Below the pieces are notes generated by a model. The model was given only the letters and a program-made list of their open reading frames with translations. It was not told where the DNA came from and did no database searches. From contig JAVXUO010003207.1 in NCBI GenBank assembly GCA_033065855.1, positions 124,001 through 188,000 of the forward strand: 64,000 nt of DNA, written 5' to 3'. The position numbers and the translations under genes were made by a program. Of the stretch, positions 12,801 to 23,890 are shown in pieces; the stretch's first letter is position 1, and each line of letters begins with the position of its first letter. The DNA comes from Escallonia rubra (taxonomy: Eukaryota; Streptophyta; Magnoliopsida; Escalloniales; Escalloniaceae).

Positions 12801-14063
12801 AGAATTATGAGTAAGCTACAACTTCTACTAGATACAGGTAACAAAAAATGCCGTGTTCCACCTGAAATATATGAGGATAAAGAGGGCATGCCCCCGGTGC
12901 ATTGACATGATTTACTGAATTTCGATCAAATTCCATTGTAAATGAATAAAAATATTCATATTTGATGGATGAACAGACCAGATCACAACAAACCTAACTG
13001 ATCTTAGTAATAATTCTAGCAAGTCTGCGCCCCATATGACAGAGTGCAAAAAGTTCAATAGCTTCCAATTCACTTTATGGTGATCCCCAATCCCCATTAT
13101 CTGTACTCATTAGTCTAATGACTACTTTTTAGGTTAGAATACCAAAATGGAGTACTAAATCCCATTCAGAAAGTGACAAAGCTAATACAGTAATGTATAT
13201 CTGCATCAAAGACCCCAGTAGATGCCCACTCTGGGGCCACTTCCATAATATCGGGGTCAAATACAACACCGCAAATTCACATGCCGAGTTGAGTGCAGAT
13301 GCATCACTGTATAATGAATAACACGATAAGCACCAAGGCCATGCCCCACCCCCAACACACATTATTACCCCCCCACACAAACATGTGATCACTCTCAAAC
13401 AAATCATAACTTTCACAAAACGGATCAAAAGCAAGGCAAAAAACCAAAAAAATGTACTACCTGAATCGAATCCGCTTCAGATCGTTCCCACCCTCAGTCA
13501 ACGAAACAAACGTGATCAACACACCTGGCTCGACCTGAGCAACCCACTCCTTAGGCTCGTCTTCCTCCATAAACACGACCGACTCGGTCCGCCCGCTGAA
13601 CGACGCAGGGGTGGTTTCCCCGCTCGATAGACCCTTCAATCTTGCCTCCATTTCCTTCCCCCACACTCTCGGAGTGGAGTTTGAGCTTCCAGTTCTCTTG
13701 TACGAGCAATGAAACCGCTCTGATACCGACACGGCATCAGAATCGGCGTACTTCCGGCTGTTTTGGTTGTGATTAGATGATCCGGAACACGGCTTGCAGT
13801 GCTTGTACGCCCCGGATGCCTTCAACGCCATGTCCTTGATCTAATAAATTTAAATCACAGTCTCACACAATAAGCTACTCAATAGAACACATTACAAACG
13901 AACAGTAGAGTTAAACAAATTTGACGCGGAGATACTAACATACCTGAGCGGTGAGGGCTTTAATGGCTTGCTTCGTGCTAGGTGTACCGGCGTTGTCATC
14001 GTCTTCGATTTCCTGAAGAGATCCACCGGCGAGCTGCTTCGAACAGGGTATACAGGTCAACAT
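9804..14063 (-). CDS. BREVIS RADIX family protein (BRX-like)
   Basis: Five exons: 14063-13944, 13840-13461, 11009-10874, 10708-10314 and 9882-9804, 1,110 bases, 369 residues. The start MLTCIPCSKQ and QAIKALTAQ followed by IKDMALKASGAYKHC are the conserved BRX N-terminus. Two BRX domains follow. The first, about residues 138-193, runs from EWVAQVEPGV to FNKWQAQRWWSENYDKVMEL. The second, 315-369, runs from EWVEQDEPGVYITIR to LWWEENRARIQEQYL-stop. BRX proteins act in root and vascular growth at the plasma membrane and nucleus, linking auxin, brassinosteroid and PAX/D6PK signalling; that is family knowledge. Length matches the family (about 340-385). Intron 4 starts with GC instead of GT (CAG/GCAAGT at 10313-10308). 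Reading through it gives a false C-terminus, while splicing to 9882 restores RFSREKFGEMHAR. I cannot tell which BRXL paralogue this is. Confidence 0.95.
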
Positions 14064-14640
14064 CTCCGCTTTTTTCGGAACCACTGAATCAGACACTGAT
14101 TCGTACGCCGAATCAGTCCAAGTCAGAATGAGAAGCGAGAGAATTGACCGCAGAGTAGCTTTACACCGCCTACCCGCTTCGGAATCCTGGCAATGACGAA
14201 CGACGCCACAGAAATGCCGCCGAATCGAAAATTTCAAACTATAGAAACGAGTATACTGGCAGCCGAGCAAGAACGGACATATATAGGGAGATACGGAGGG
14301 GCGACGGCGTTAATGGCGGAATTAGGGCATGGAAACCGGCGATTAAGCCTTTGACAGCTCCATTCATTGACGAGGGAAGGGGAGAAGGAAGAAGAGTGAG
14401 AAACAAGCACACAGCTAAGCTTGTTATCTAAAATACATGTATATATTAACGCGCACACTGACACACATCTTGTAAAATGGTGGATACGATATAACAGTGA
14501 GGCCGTTGAGATTTTGGGAGGTTTTCGAGGCCAGCCAAGTTGGCGCTGTAAGCATTTAATTTTTCCGTCACATTTAATTTATTTATTTATTATTATAGGA
14601 ATAGACAAAGACTGTTCAGACAAGTATCGTTGAGTGTTCT
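14064..14640. other. BRX 5' leader and promoter side
   Basis: Upstream of the BRX start codon. The frame before MLTC stays open to about 14270 on the minus strand, but family proteins start at MLTC, so this is read as 5' leader. Nothing else was recognised. Confidence 0.4.
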
Positions 14641-15135
14641 ACGTCATCTTTATCTCTGTTGTAACGGTTTTAAAAAATAAACTAAGTATATTTTTATCAT
14701 AAATAGAGTACATTAACGATATATATGTGCGTGTAACTAGAGTATATATATGTGCATGTTGTGCTGCGTCTTTGCTATAACAGTTTTAAAAAATTATTAT
14801 TAAATATATCTTTATCATAAGTAAGGTACATTAGGGATATATCATCTTGTTTGTATCTTGCGCGACATCTCTGCAGTAACAATTCTAAAATATTGTAACG
14901 AATTTTTTTTATTTTTTTTTGCAATCACTAAAATACAGTAACGATATCCTTCTGCTTGCATTTTGAGTGGCATCTCTGTTAGTACAACAATTCTAAAAGA
15001 TTTTATCACGAAAAAAATTGATATTATAACTAAGGTATATATTGTTTGTATCTTTCGCAGCATCTCTGCAGTAACAATTCTACAATATTGTAACGGAAAA
15101 ATACAGTAGCGATATCCTCTTGCTTGCATTTTTCG
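14640..15135. repeat. Diverged tandem repeats upstream of BRX
   Basis: Several diverged copies of a unit containing CATCTCTGCAGTAACAATTC, followed by TAAAATATTGTAACG, TACAGTAACGATATCCT and CTTGCTTGCAT. Clear copies lie near 14869, 14969 and 15060, with weaker relatives near 14657 and 14770. The unit is roughly 100-130 bp. No coding potential. Confidence 0.6.
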
Positions 15136-17700
15136 ATTACAACGTAGATATAGGATCCCGGTTCAAATTTTTTGCACGGCATTTATACCTCCTTATTTAT
15201 TGCAAAAGTTCAACACTTATCATTAAACTACATTTTATCATGGTAAAAGAAGGTAGAACGACATAAATAACATTTTATAGACGATAAATTTTGCTGCGTA
15301 CAAAAACGTCTGCAACCTCTCGTATAACGAGACTATAAGTGATCACTAAATAAATATCGCTCAAAATATGAATAATTATTTATCATCGCTATACGAAAAG
15401 CTGTACGCATTTTTTAACAAGGGGAGGCGAGGCTAAGTTGAGGCATAGAGAGTAGGCTAAGGAGGAGGGGGGCGAAATGTGCGCGGGTCTTGTCTCGGGA
15501 GCATGCGCCACCCTAGCTGTCGGTCGGAGGCGCCAAAGGTTCCAAAGGGAAAAGTACCCCAGACCCAGAGTGACTCAGTAAAGGGTAAAAAGGGAGAAAA
15601 AGATGAGCAGTGACCACTAGCGTGGAGGGATAGGGGAGGGATCTTTTTAGACGAGAACTCTGCTTTTGCTTTTTGTAATCTACTGATTAGCCTCCCTTTA
15701 GGCTTTGTAGCCCACATTTTTGTATCTAGATAGAGGCCTGTTTGCATGTCCAGTTTGGCCCAAAAGTATATAAAGTCAATAATTCTGTGGTTATTTGATT
15801 TGATGTAAGATTATCACAAAGCAGTAAAGGTCTGGTATGTACTTATTTTTAAGTACACTTACATTGGTGAAGGTAAGTAGTTGAAGTTTATGGCTGAAAA
15901 TAGGATATGGGATATATATTATTAGAATTATTATAAGTAAGGCCACCTTCGGATGTTACTTTTGTTTTTAGTTCTTTTTTTAAAAAAAGTGAAAATTACA
16001 CGTTGTTTGGTTTGTAATCTCGTTTTGCGATTTTTTTGTGTTTTTTGCCCGTAAAATTATCTCATTACTCTGTTTTTGATACTGATGATTGTTGTATCCT
16101 CTTGTTTCAGTTTTCATGTTACAGACATTTATATCATGTAGGTATATACTCCACAGCAAGGGGTACGGAGATTAAGATATAAACAGAAAATTTATCTAGT
16201 GTGTATGTAAGGGTGATACCGCATCGTTACCACTAATTGTGTTATCGCCCTCCAATAAATTTCATGGAATAACTACCTTGGAAATCCTCATCACCATCTC
16301 ATGTCATCTGCAACACACGGTGAGACTTGATATCTGCAGTCTGAAACATCGATGAACGCCAAATCTGAGATGGCGAGGGGTGAGACATCGACACTCATAA
16401 TCTAAATCTGCTCTAACGATGCATCATTTACGGTATCAGCTAAGCAAATGTTAAACGAGATAGGGAAGTCACCCGGACTTGGGACGATCCTCTAAGTATT
16501 CAGGTCATTTGCGATCATGGAATTCGAGGATTTCATTTATATAAAAAAAAAAACTTTGTTTTCTTTGTTAGTAACGGTCCCCCGCCGTCGAATCATCTCT
16601 ATCACCATAATATGAAGTTGCCCCCCTCCCCTACCTATATTTCCTCCCCCCATCAAACCTCGCAGCTATTGACCCATCTCTTAAGGTAGCATTACAGAGC
16701 AATTTTTGTTGGGGCGTGATACTTCGTTATCAGTGGTGACATGACATCACCATTACATCGAACACTATCTCGTGCCACGGACCCTCCTAAGTCCATTAGT
16801 CATTCACCGACTAATGTAATTAGAATCAATTAAAAATCTTTGTATATAATGACAATACTTTACCGACACTTATAAATTTGACGTTCTTACGTTTTAGAAA
16901 CGAAATGAAAAGACATGGGGTGGGGCTAACTTCATGCTTTTTTTTTTTACCAATCCTTGATTAGTACAAATTCATTGCATCCTCGGCCACAACAATAACT
17001 TAAAAAAATGGAATTTAGCTATTAAAAAAAATTCCTCATCCGCCCAAAATAATATCCATTGGCCCTTGAAGTGAAATGTGTTTGTTGTTGCCCATTCCAA
17101 TGCATGGACCCATGACCTTTAGCTTGGGTCACCCATAAATTGTTAGGGTCACCCTTCTGAGGCCTAAATTCTATTGTCTGAACCCACCCCTCTAGGCCAT
17201 TTATCCCAACTCCCCAGCTTAATCAGACTCACCCACATAACGTGACTGCACAGTGTGTTCCAACTTTCAGAAGGGCCTTCCTCTTTACAACAATTGAATT
17301 GAATGGCACTGCAGTTTTGTACAGTTTGCACTCGTCGGATAAGTGAAAGCTACACAAATAAAAATTACAAATTATGCGTAAATTTTCAATTGAACGTGGG
17401 GGGCATTAGCACAAATTTCTCTTTGCGACCCCTTTTCGGTGACGAAATTTGATCGCTACGAGTTTTAGCAGCATCCCCGATAAAACTTTTGTTGCCATAA
17501 AAAGATTAGTGACATCGAGTTATTGCCACCAATGACCTTGACTGATAAGTTTTCGTCACAAAATAGAAGGCGGCAAGAAGTTTGCTCTAATCACAAGCAA
17601 AAGTTTTTTTGTTCAAGAATACAAATGCCGATGCCAAATGATGAATACGCTTAATTTAATAGGTACTCGTTACCTCAAGGTCAATGTTCCATGTGTCCAA
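15136..17700. other. Gene-free intergenic DNA
   Basis: No supported gene. Mostly AT-rich, with one richer island at about 15420-15720 whose composition differs from its surroundings (see findings). Confidence 0.4.
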
Positions 17701-17960
17701 CTCTATCTTGATCACAATAAATAATTAATAAACAATGCGTGTTAAAGCGTGATATATACTATTGCATTTATTCTTTAATAGCTTAAGGCTTAGAATTTAG
17801 AGCAAATAATATTTAACATGGTACTAGAGCTCTCGTTACGGGTGTTCAGTTCGAATCTTCTCGCTTGCATCTTTGGCACCCTTAATAATAGTACAATACG
17901 CACTTGTTTATCTGTCCACTTGATAGTGGTGCACTATGATTTATCCCTCCACTTACAATT
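17700..17960 (+). mobile_element. Probable LTR-retrotransposon relic (LTR end plus primer-binding site)
   Basis: At about 17813 the sequence reads ATTTAACA followed by TGGTACTAGAGC. Plant Copia-type LTRs often end in CA and are followed by the primer-binding site TGGTATCAGAGC, complementary to the initiator Met-tRNA; the match differs by a two-base swap. Text after it (GTTCAGTTCGAATCTTCTCG, then GGCTTGCACGCGAGAAGGAG) resembles common plant LTR-element DNA. No gag or pol frame follows, so this would be a fragment. Confidence 0.4.
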
Positions 17961-18945
17961 GGAGGCTTGCACGCGAGAAGGAGAGTAACGCACGCATCAT
18001 CTAAAATGATGGCATTCATTATCTTTTGTCTCTAAAGCTAAAGTACCTCCATTAACAAGCATCACCTCTTTTGCTATTCGAATTCTTAAGTAAACGAGAT
18101 CATATGCAAGCAAGCAAGTTGAATCTAAAAGACTTAGGGGCCAAGATATACCAACTTTGTGTATGGTTTATCTTAGAGCTTAAGTCATCACTAAAGCAGG
18201 AACACCCTTTTTGTTTTTGAGTTGTATACAATATGCAGGCTTTGTAACTATTTTTTTTTCCTTCCCCATATGCAGGCACGTCAGTTTGGGTGATATACTA
18301 GCAGTAAAGAGAATCGGATGAGTGATGCTGACTTATTTTACACTAGTTCTTCTATGGCTAAAAAAATCTGCCTTCTAAAGGCAGGTTAAGCCAGCTACTT
18401 GTAGAAGCTTTACAAGTAAATGAAGTAAAGGGTGCACTATTCTGTGGTGACAACTCCGAGTATCATATTGTTAGGCCTAATGGTCAAGTAAATTTGTTTC
18501 AATGTCAGCAGAAGCACATTTTAGTATGTCATACACAAACGAAGCACCAGGAGGGATGATCCAAACGATCTATACGTCATGATCTTAGACGTGTATAAAG
18601 ACACTGCCCTGACTCCGTGAGCGATTTTCGGATAAAAACTCTCCATTAGTACTATAATATAGGTTTCACCGTTGTGTACTTTTGCAAAATCTATTATAGG
18701 TTGTTTTCGGTTAGGCTTTAACGCAAAGCGTGATGAACACAGCGAAAATCCCAGCACAGGTTAACAAATGATGCTTCGTATTTTCCTTCTCTGGGGGAGT
18801 CAAGCGTCATCTCTTCTTTATCTCTTTCACCGGTTGTTGCTATGTTGACGCCTCCTCCTTGCTGATTCATTGGCCGTACCTATTACGTTTGTCATCGGTT
18901 GTGGCGGTGGCGATGGAGTCCACCAAAGGTAAACCAATCGTATGG
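17961..18945. other. Intergenic, nothing recognised
   Basis: No ORF, RNA gene or repeat that I can support. Confidence 0.35.
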
Positions 18946-19008
18946 ATGGGGACGGGGACAGGGAAAGGGGACGGGGACGGGGAAGGGGACAGGGAAAGGG
19001 GAGGGGAA
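18946..19008 (+). repeat. G-rich simple satellite (GGGGAC/GGGAAA units)
   Basis: About ten six-base units of GGGGAC, GGGGAA and GGGAAA in a row. The many runs of three to four G could form G-quadruplexes. The apparent proline-rich ORF on the other strand is a product of this repeat. Confidence 0.85.
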
Positions 19009-19857
19009 GAATTTTTTTAAATAATAGATAATCATATTTAAAATATTGATGAAAAAGCCACTATATTGTAACATCAATTTATTATGATTTCATTTTGTTG
19101 TGTTTTTTACTTTTTGTGATACCGGCTATCATAATCTTTGTCTTTCTTGTTCCCTTGCTCCATCAGATTACAAAGAAACACGAATCGGTCAAGTTAGTTC
19201 TTTTTATGTTTAAATTCTTATAGTACGTTAATTTATATGTGATTATTGTCCTTATATAATTAATAATCACATTTGGGACACATATATACAATAAGAGTTA
19301 AGTTTTTTTCATGTAAGATTAGTAATGAGTTGTTGACTAACCTTGTCAAATTAAATAAACCACTAATAATAGTAAGATTACATGACCTGAGCAATCTATT
19401 TTGCATTTAACGTATTCAGTAGTGACGCTAATTATTATATGCTTATTTTTGTGAATTTGAACCGAATTCTTTTATTTTAGCCGTCAATTATTTTTATAAC
19501 TTTTTAGTCTCCCCCGTTAGACTTCTTGGGTCGGTCCTTGAAGTCCACCGTCTCCAACTCCACCTGCCTACCCCGAGGATTTCTTGCCTACATTATAGTT
19601 TTTTGATTCACAAAGCTCTTCCTGAGAGGATAGTGTTAGAGATTCCAAATCTTATAGCATAAACGATGACGAGTCCCCATGACACACACAATGCGTATAC
19701 GAAAATAAAATTAATAGTACAATTTTTGTTAAAAAAAAAATTCAAACATTACGTATATGTGTTTATTATCATATTCAGTAAAATGAATCTTAAATAACAG
19801 AAAAATAAGTTAGTCATATGACAATCTAGTTAACATTTTTGCTAATTGAGTAATTAA
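19009..19857. other. Intergenic, nothing recognised
   Basis: AT-rich, with no supported gene up to the Helitron start. Confidence 0.35.
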
Positions 19858-20453
19858 TCTATACTACTTATAATAAGAACACTATTTTTATTTTTGGTGT
19901 AACACATTTTTAGTGTTACACTGAAATTGATTTTGGCTCTAACACGTGTCTATTATGAGGATAAAAATGTAAAATGTCATCGCCACTCTCCATCTCCTAG
20001 TAACTCACGTAACCACCAATCAGCAACTCTTTATCCTTTATATTCCCCCATCTTCTGACAATTCTTCCTAGAATCTTATGGTTTTATTTTGAAGTTGAAT
20101 TTGTTTGGGAGTTGTAAGAGTGCATTTTAGTTGGATTGTTATTATCTTTAAGCAAATGGGCTGGAACGATATCTGGTGAATACCAATTATTTTGAGATTG
20201 TTTTAAGATTGCATTTTAGTTGGATTGTTATTATCTTTAACACAAATGGGCTGGAATAATATCCGGTGAATACCAATTATTTTGAGGTTGATATGTTTGG
20301 AAGTGGTAAGTGTGATTTTTTACTCTATATTTGTTTATGTATATGTTTTTTCTGACTTTTTGTCGAATTTCGTGTAAAAACTTATTTTAAGAGTTATACA
20401 AAAAAAGAGTTGCATGCACATCGCGTGTGCATGACAGTTCGTACTTAAATTAA
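19858..20453 (+). mobile_element. Short non-autonomous Helitron, about 596 bp
   Basis: The left end is TCTATACTACTTATAATAAG preceded by A, the usual plant Helitron 5' start. A subterminal palindrome GTGTAACAC/GTGTTACAC lies at 19897-19921. Near the right end is a perfect 8-bp stem hairpin, CATGCACA-TCGCG-TGTGCATG (20413-20433), followed by ACAGTTCGTACTTAAATTAA and then T. This resembles the Helitron 3' hairpin and terminus, though the last four bases are TTAA instead of CTRR. Insertion between A and T fits. It encodes no Rep/helicase. It contains an internal 89-bp duplication. Confidence 0.65.
20121..20300 (+). repeat. 89-bp tandem duplication inside the Helitron
   Basis: Two adjacent copies (20121-20209 and 20210 to about 20300), both starting TGCATTTTAGTTGGATTG and both containing GGTGAATACCAATTATTTTG. 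They differ by a few substitutions and a small indel. Confidence 0.85.
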
Positions 20454-22565
20454 TGGAATCACAATTCTGCGGCAACTTCTTCTTTTAATTTCGGTCTAGG
20501 TTTTTATTTTTTATTCCAACTTTCAGTTACATCCTTCATAACAATTCAAGAAATAATGTGTGTTTTTTTTTCTCTCAATTTCTTTTTGCTGTTCAAGGAA
20601 GGACCCAAAAAACATATGATGAAAATGAAATACAAAGACTCGGAATTGTAGATATATTTTGGGGGTGTTCATTTATGGTTTCCAATTTGTAGTTTTTATT
20701 TCTTGTTTTCACTTTTTTTTTTCAGATCATGTGTTTTTGTGTTGAAAACGTAAACACCATTTTATTTGTTTTATACTTTCTAAATAGTAGCTACTGTTAG
20801 TTTTTTTTTCTTTCATTTTTTTTTCATAATCTTGTTCATTTATACTTCCTATATTCATCTTTTTACAACATTTGTCCATTATTTTTAAAAGTACCTTCAC
20901 TATTCATGTTTGTTTTACCAAAATGCCCTAAAATGCCGTTTTACTACCGACGTCTGACACGAGGTAGCCCAATGGTTCAGATGGATTGTCAGATCTGGCC
21001 CTATTTCCAAAGTAATCTCAACCTTCTATTTTTAAAGATTACAAAATTATCACCGTCCAAGTCCACCACCACCATGGGTATTGTTCATCGCCCAATGAGG
21101 AACTGATGGCGGAGTAATGGCTTGCCGCTGTTGATAGCGTCTCCCTCATTGCCGACTTACTCTTGTTGGTGAACTAATCCCAGCGGTCAAACACATGTAC
21201 ACACACTCAAACATGCACGCACATGCATTTGTGCGCACACACACATAGTAAGGTCATTTGGGTGGTTGTTTGTGTTGGCAACGGTTATTGTGCTATTCAG
21301 TGGGATTTGCCTATCTTGGGTTGCGATTCGACAAGCAACATTGAGGATGGTGGCTTACGGTGGTGCTAGAGCTTCGATCTAGCCCATAAAGAACCAACAC
21401 GACATTGGCCAAGGCGACAGGGGGTTGTGAGTATTTAGAGATGAGTGAGTGGAGAACTCTGTGCTTGGTGCTGATAGAGTTTGGTTGCACATGGTGCCGG
21501 TGGTTTAGGAATGACGAAGAGAGATAAAGCAGATGTGTCGGACAAGTGTACCACATGGTGTCTTTTTCTTCCTTTTTTATGACACCGATTGTAACATGTC
21601 AAAAATGTGAAAACAACCCCTTCATGTGTTTTATCTTCCCTCCACTGTTTGGATGAATTTTATCCAAAATAAATATCAAATCTTGTGTAATGAACAGCCA
21701 AAAGGGGGCTTTTTGCCATCATAACAAATATAAAAATAAAAAATTGTAATTTATTTCAACCAGATATATTTAGTGCTACTGCTATTATTTGGTAGATATA
21801 CTTGGCAGTGTCATAATTGATGAGTTAAAAATTGCCTAAAATCTACCTTTATAACGTCCACTTTTAGTGATTTTCCCCCTTTTCTAAGATTGAGAAATTC
21901 TTAGATTAAGTGCAATAATGCCAAAATCTAGAGATTCTCAGGTCTCGATTGGTATGGAAGTTGAGATTGGGCGGTGGTTGAAGGGTGGTAAGACGCCGGG
22001 GGGAAGGGGTGGCCACCATGGTGTGTGCTTTTTATGCATGTTTAGGTGTGTGTTTTTATGCATGTTTAGGTGTGTGTTTGTGGCTGGGTTTGTGTGTCGC
22101 ATGTGTGTCTTTTTATTCGTGTATTTGGGTGTGTTTTACTCGGGAGGTGGGTGTGTGTGTGTGTCATGTCTATATGGGTGTTTTTGTATGTTGGGTACAT
22201 GGGTAAAAGGGTTGCGCAATGGTGGAAGGGGGGTACACATACAAACACCCCCACGGACGCAACACACACTACACCCCCACGGACGCAACACACACATCGC
22301 TTGCACCTCTTGCCACCCACCTACCTATCCAAGTCTCACCACCCTTCCCTCCATCGGATGACTCCCCACCCCATCCACCCATTAATCTGCGGACAAACGC
22401 CCCACACCCACAAACGACAACTCAACACACGACAAAGAACACCCGTAAACACACACACCACGGCCACTACCCCCCATTGTGGGGTCATTGGCCGTGGGTG
22501 GATTGGGGAGGGGGGGCTTGGCAACTTGGCATTTAGCCGCAATATTCTAAGGTATAACAGTTTTT
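20454..22565. other. Intergenic with strand-skewed GT-rich and AC-rich blocks
   Basis: No supported gene. From about 22020 to 22200 the plus strand is strongly GT-rich (TGTGTG with GTTTAGGTGTGTG twice). From about 22220 to 22460 it is AC-rich, with CCCCCACGGACGCAACACAC twice. This skew produces overlapping long open frames in several frames, none with family features. Confidence 0.5.
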
Positions 22566-23890
22566 AGACGTAGGTATCATGCTTACTAGGTCAAGTATAC
22601 CCTTGGCTTTCTATACTTACGTGGAACTTTACACCAAATAAAAATCAGCTAAACAAATTGACATATAGAAAGACTAGGTGGACTTTTTGGCGCCAATGTT
22701 GTGCTTTACTACTCTTCGTGTCAGAGGGTATTAAAGTCATGGTTCCCCTACAATGATGCTAACAACATTCGATATATTCGTTAATTTTTTCTTTAAGTTT
22801 ACTTATTCAACTAGCAAACTGAGATGCTAAAACTTTATTCCCAAGTTTTGATTGTCATTTGCAATAGTGGTACTTTTCTTTATGCAAACTTCACTATGAA
22901 AACTTGGCATTGCAATAATTAATTATAGCTTTATTGATATTTGGAGACTTGACCATTTGATATTTGGCTCGGCAAAAAAGTGGAGGCCTTTACAATAGGA
23001 ATTGAAATGTATTCGCCTAAGGCACTTCGATTAATATGTGTTGTGCTCACGTGTTGATCTTCCCATCATTTCCTCTATTTAATATGTTATGTTGAGTTTT
23101 TAGTAGCTATTTGAGTTCAATAGGATCAAGAGAGGCTAGCAGGGCTTTCAGTATCTTGATTTTATACTTTTTGGTCCTAAGACACTATCATGATAAAGAA
23201 GTCGATTTTATGATATACCTGATAGACGTAGGTATCATGCTTACTAGATCAAGTATACCCTTGGCTTTCTATACTTACACGGAACTTTACTCACCAAATA
23301 AAAATCAGCTAAACAAATTGACATGTAGAAAGACTAGGTGTACTTTTTGGCGCCAATGTTGTGCTTTACTACTCTTCGTGTCCGAGGGTATTAAAGTCAC
23401 GGTTCCCCTACAATGATGCTAACAACATTCGATATATTCCTTCATTTTTTTCTTTAAGTTTACTTATTCAACTAGCAAACTGAGATGCTCAAACTTTATT
23501 CCCAAGTTTTGATTGTCATTTGCAATAGTGGTACTTTTCTTTATGCAACTTCACTATGAAAACTTCACTGGCAATGCAATAATTAATTACAGCTTTATTG
23601 ATATTTGGAGACTTGACCATTTGATATTTGGCTCGGCAAAGAAGTGGAGGCCTTGACAATAGGAATTGAAATGTATTCACCTAAGGCACTTCGATTAATA
23701 TGTGTTGTGCTCACGTGTTGATCTTCCCATCATTTCCTCGACTTAAGATGTTATGTTGAGTTTTTAGTAGCTATTTGAGTTCAATAGGATCAAGAGAGGC
23801 TAGCAGGGCTTTTAGTATGTTGATTTTATACTTTTTGGTCCTAAGACAAGTTATCATGATAAAGAAGTTGATTTTATGATATACCTGATA
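22566..23890 (+). repeat. Large tandem duplication, two copies of about 658 bp
   Basis: Copy 1 starts at 22566 and copy 2 at 23224, both with AGACGTAGGTATCATGCTTA. Copy 2 ends near 23890 with GATATACCTGAT, the same string that ends copy 1. Only scattered substitutions and small indels separate them, so the duplication is fairly recent. No gene family was recognised inside. Confidence 0.9.

Noticed and set aside
17813-17880. Possible tRNA gene, because of a GTTCGAATC-like string
   Set aside because: No cloverleaf can be drawn around it. The context (CA end then TGGTACTAGAGC) fits an LTR and primer-binding site better.
18892-19077. Proline/phenylalanine-rich minus-strand frame
   Set aside because: It is the translation of the GGGGAC satellite.
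22066-22567. Several overlapping open frames rich in Cys/Val or Thr/His/Pro
   Set aside because: They arise from GT-rich and AC-rich simple sequence in all frames and have no family features.
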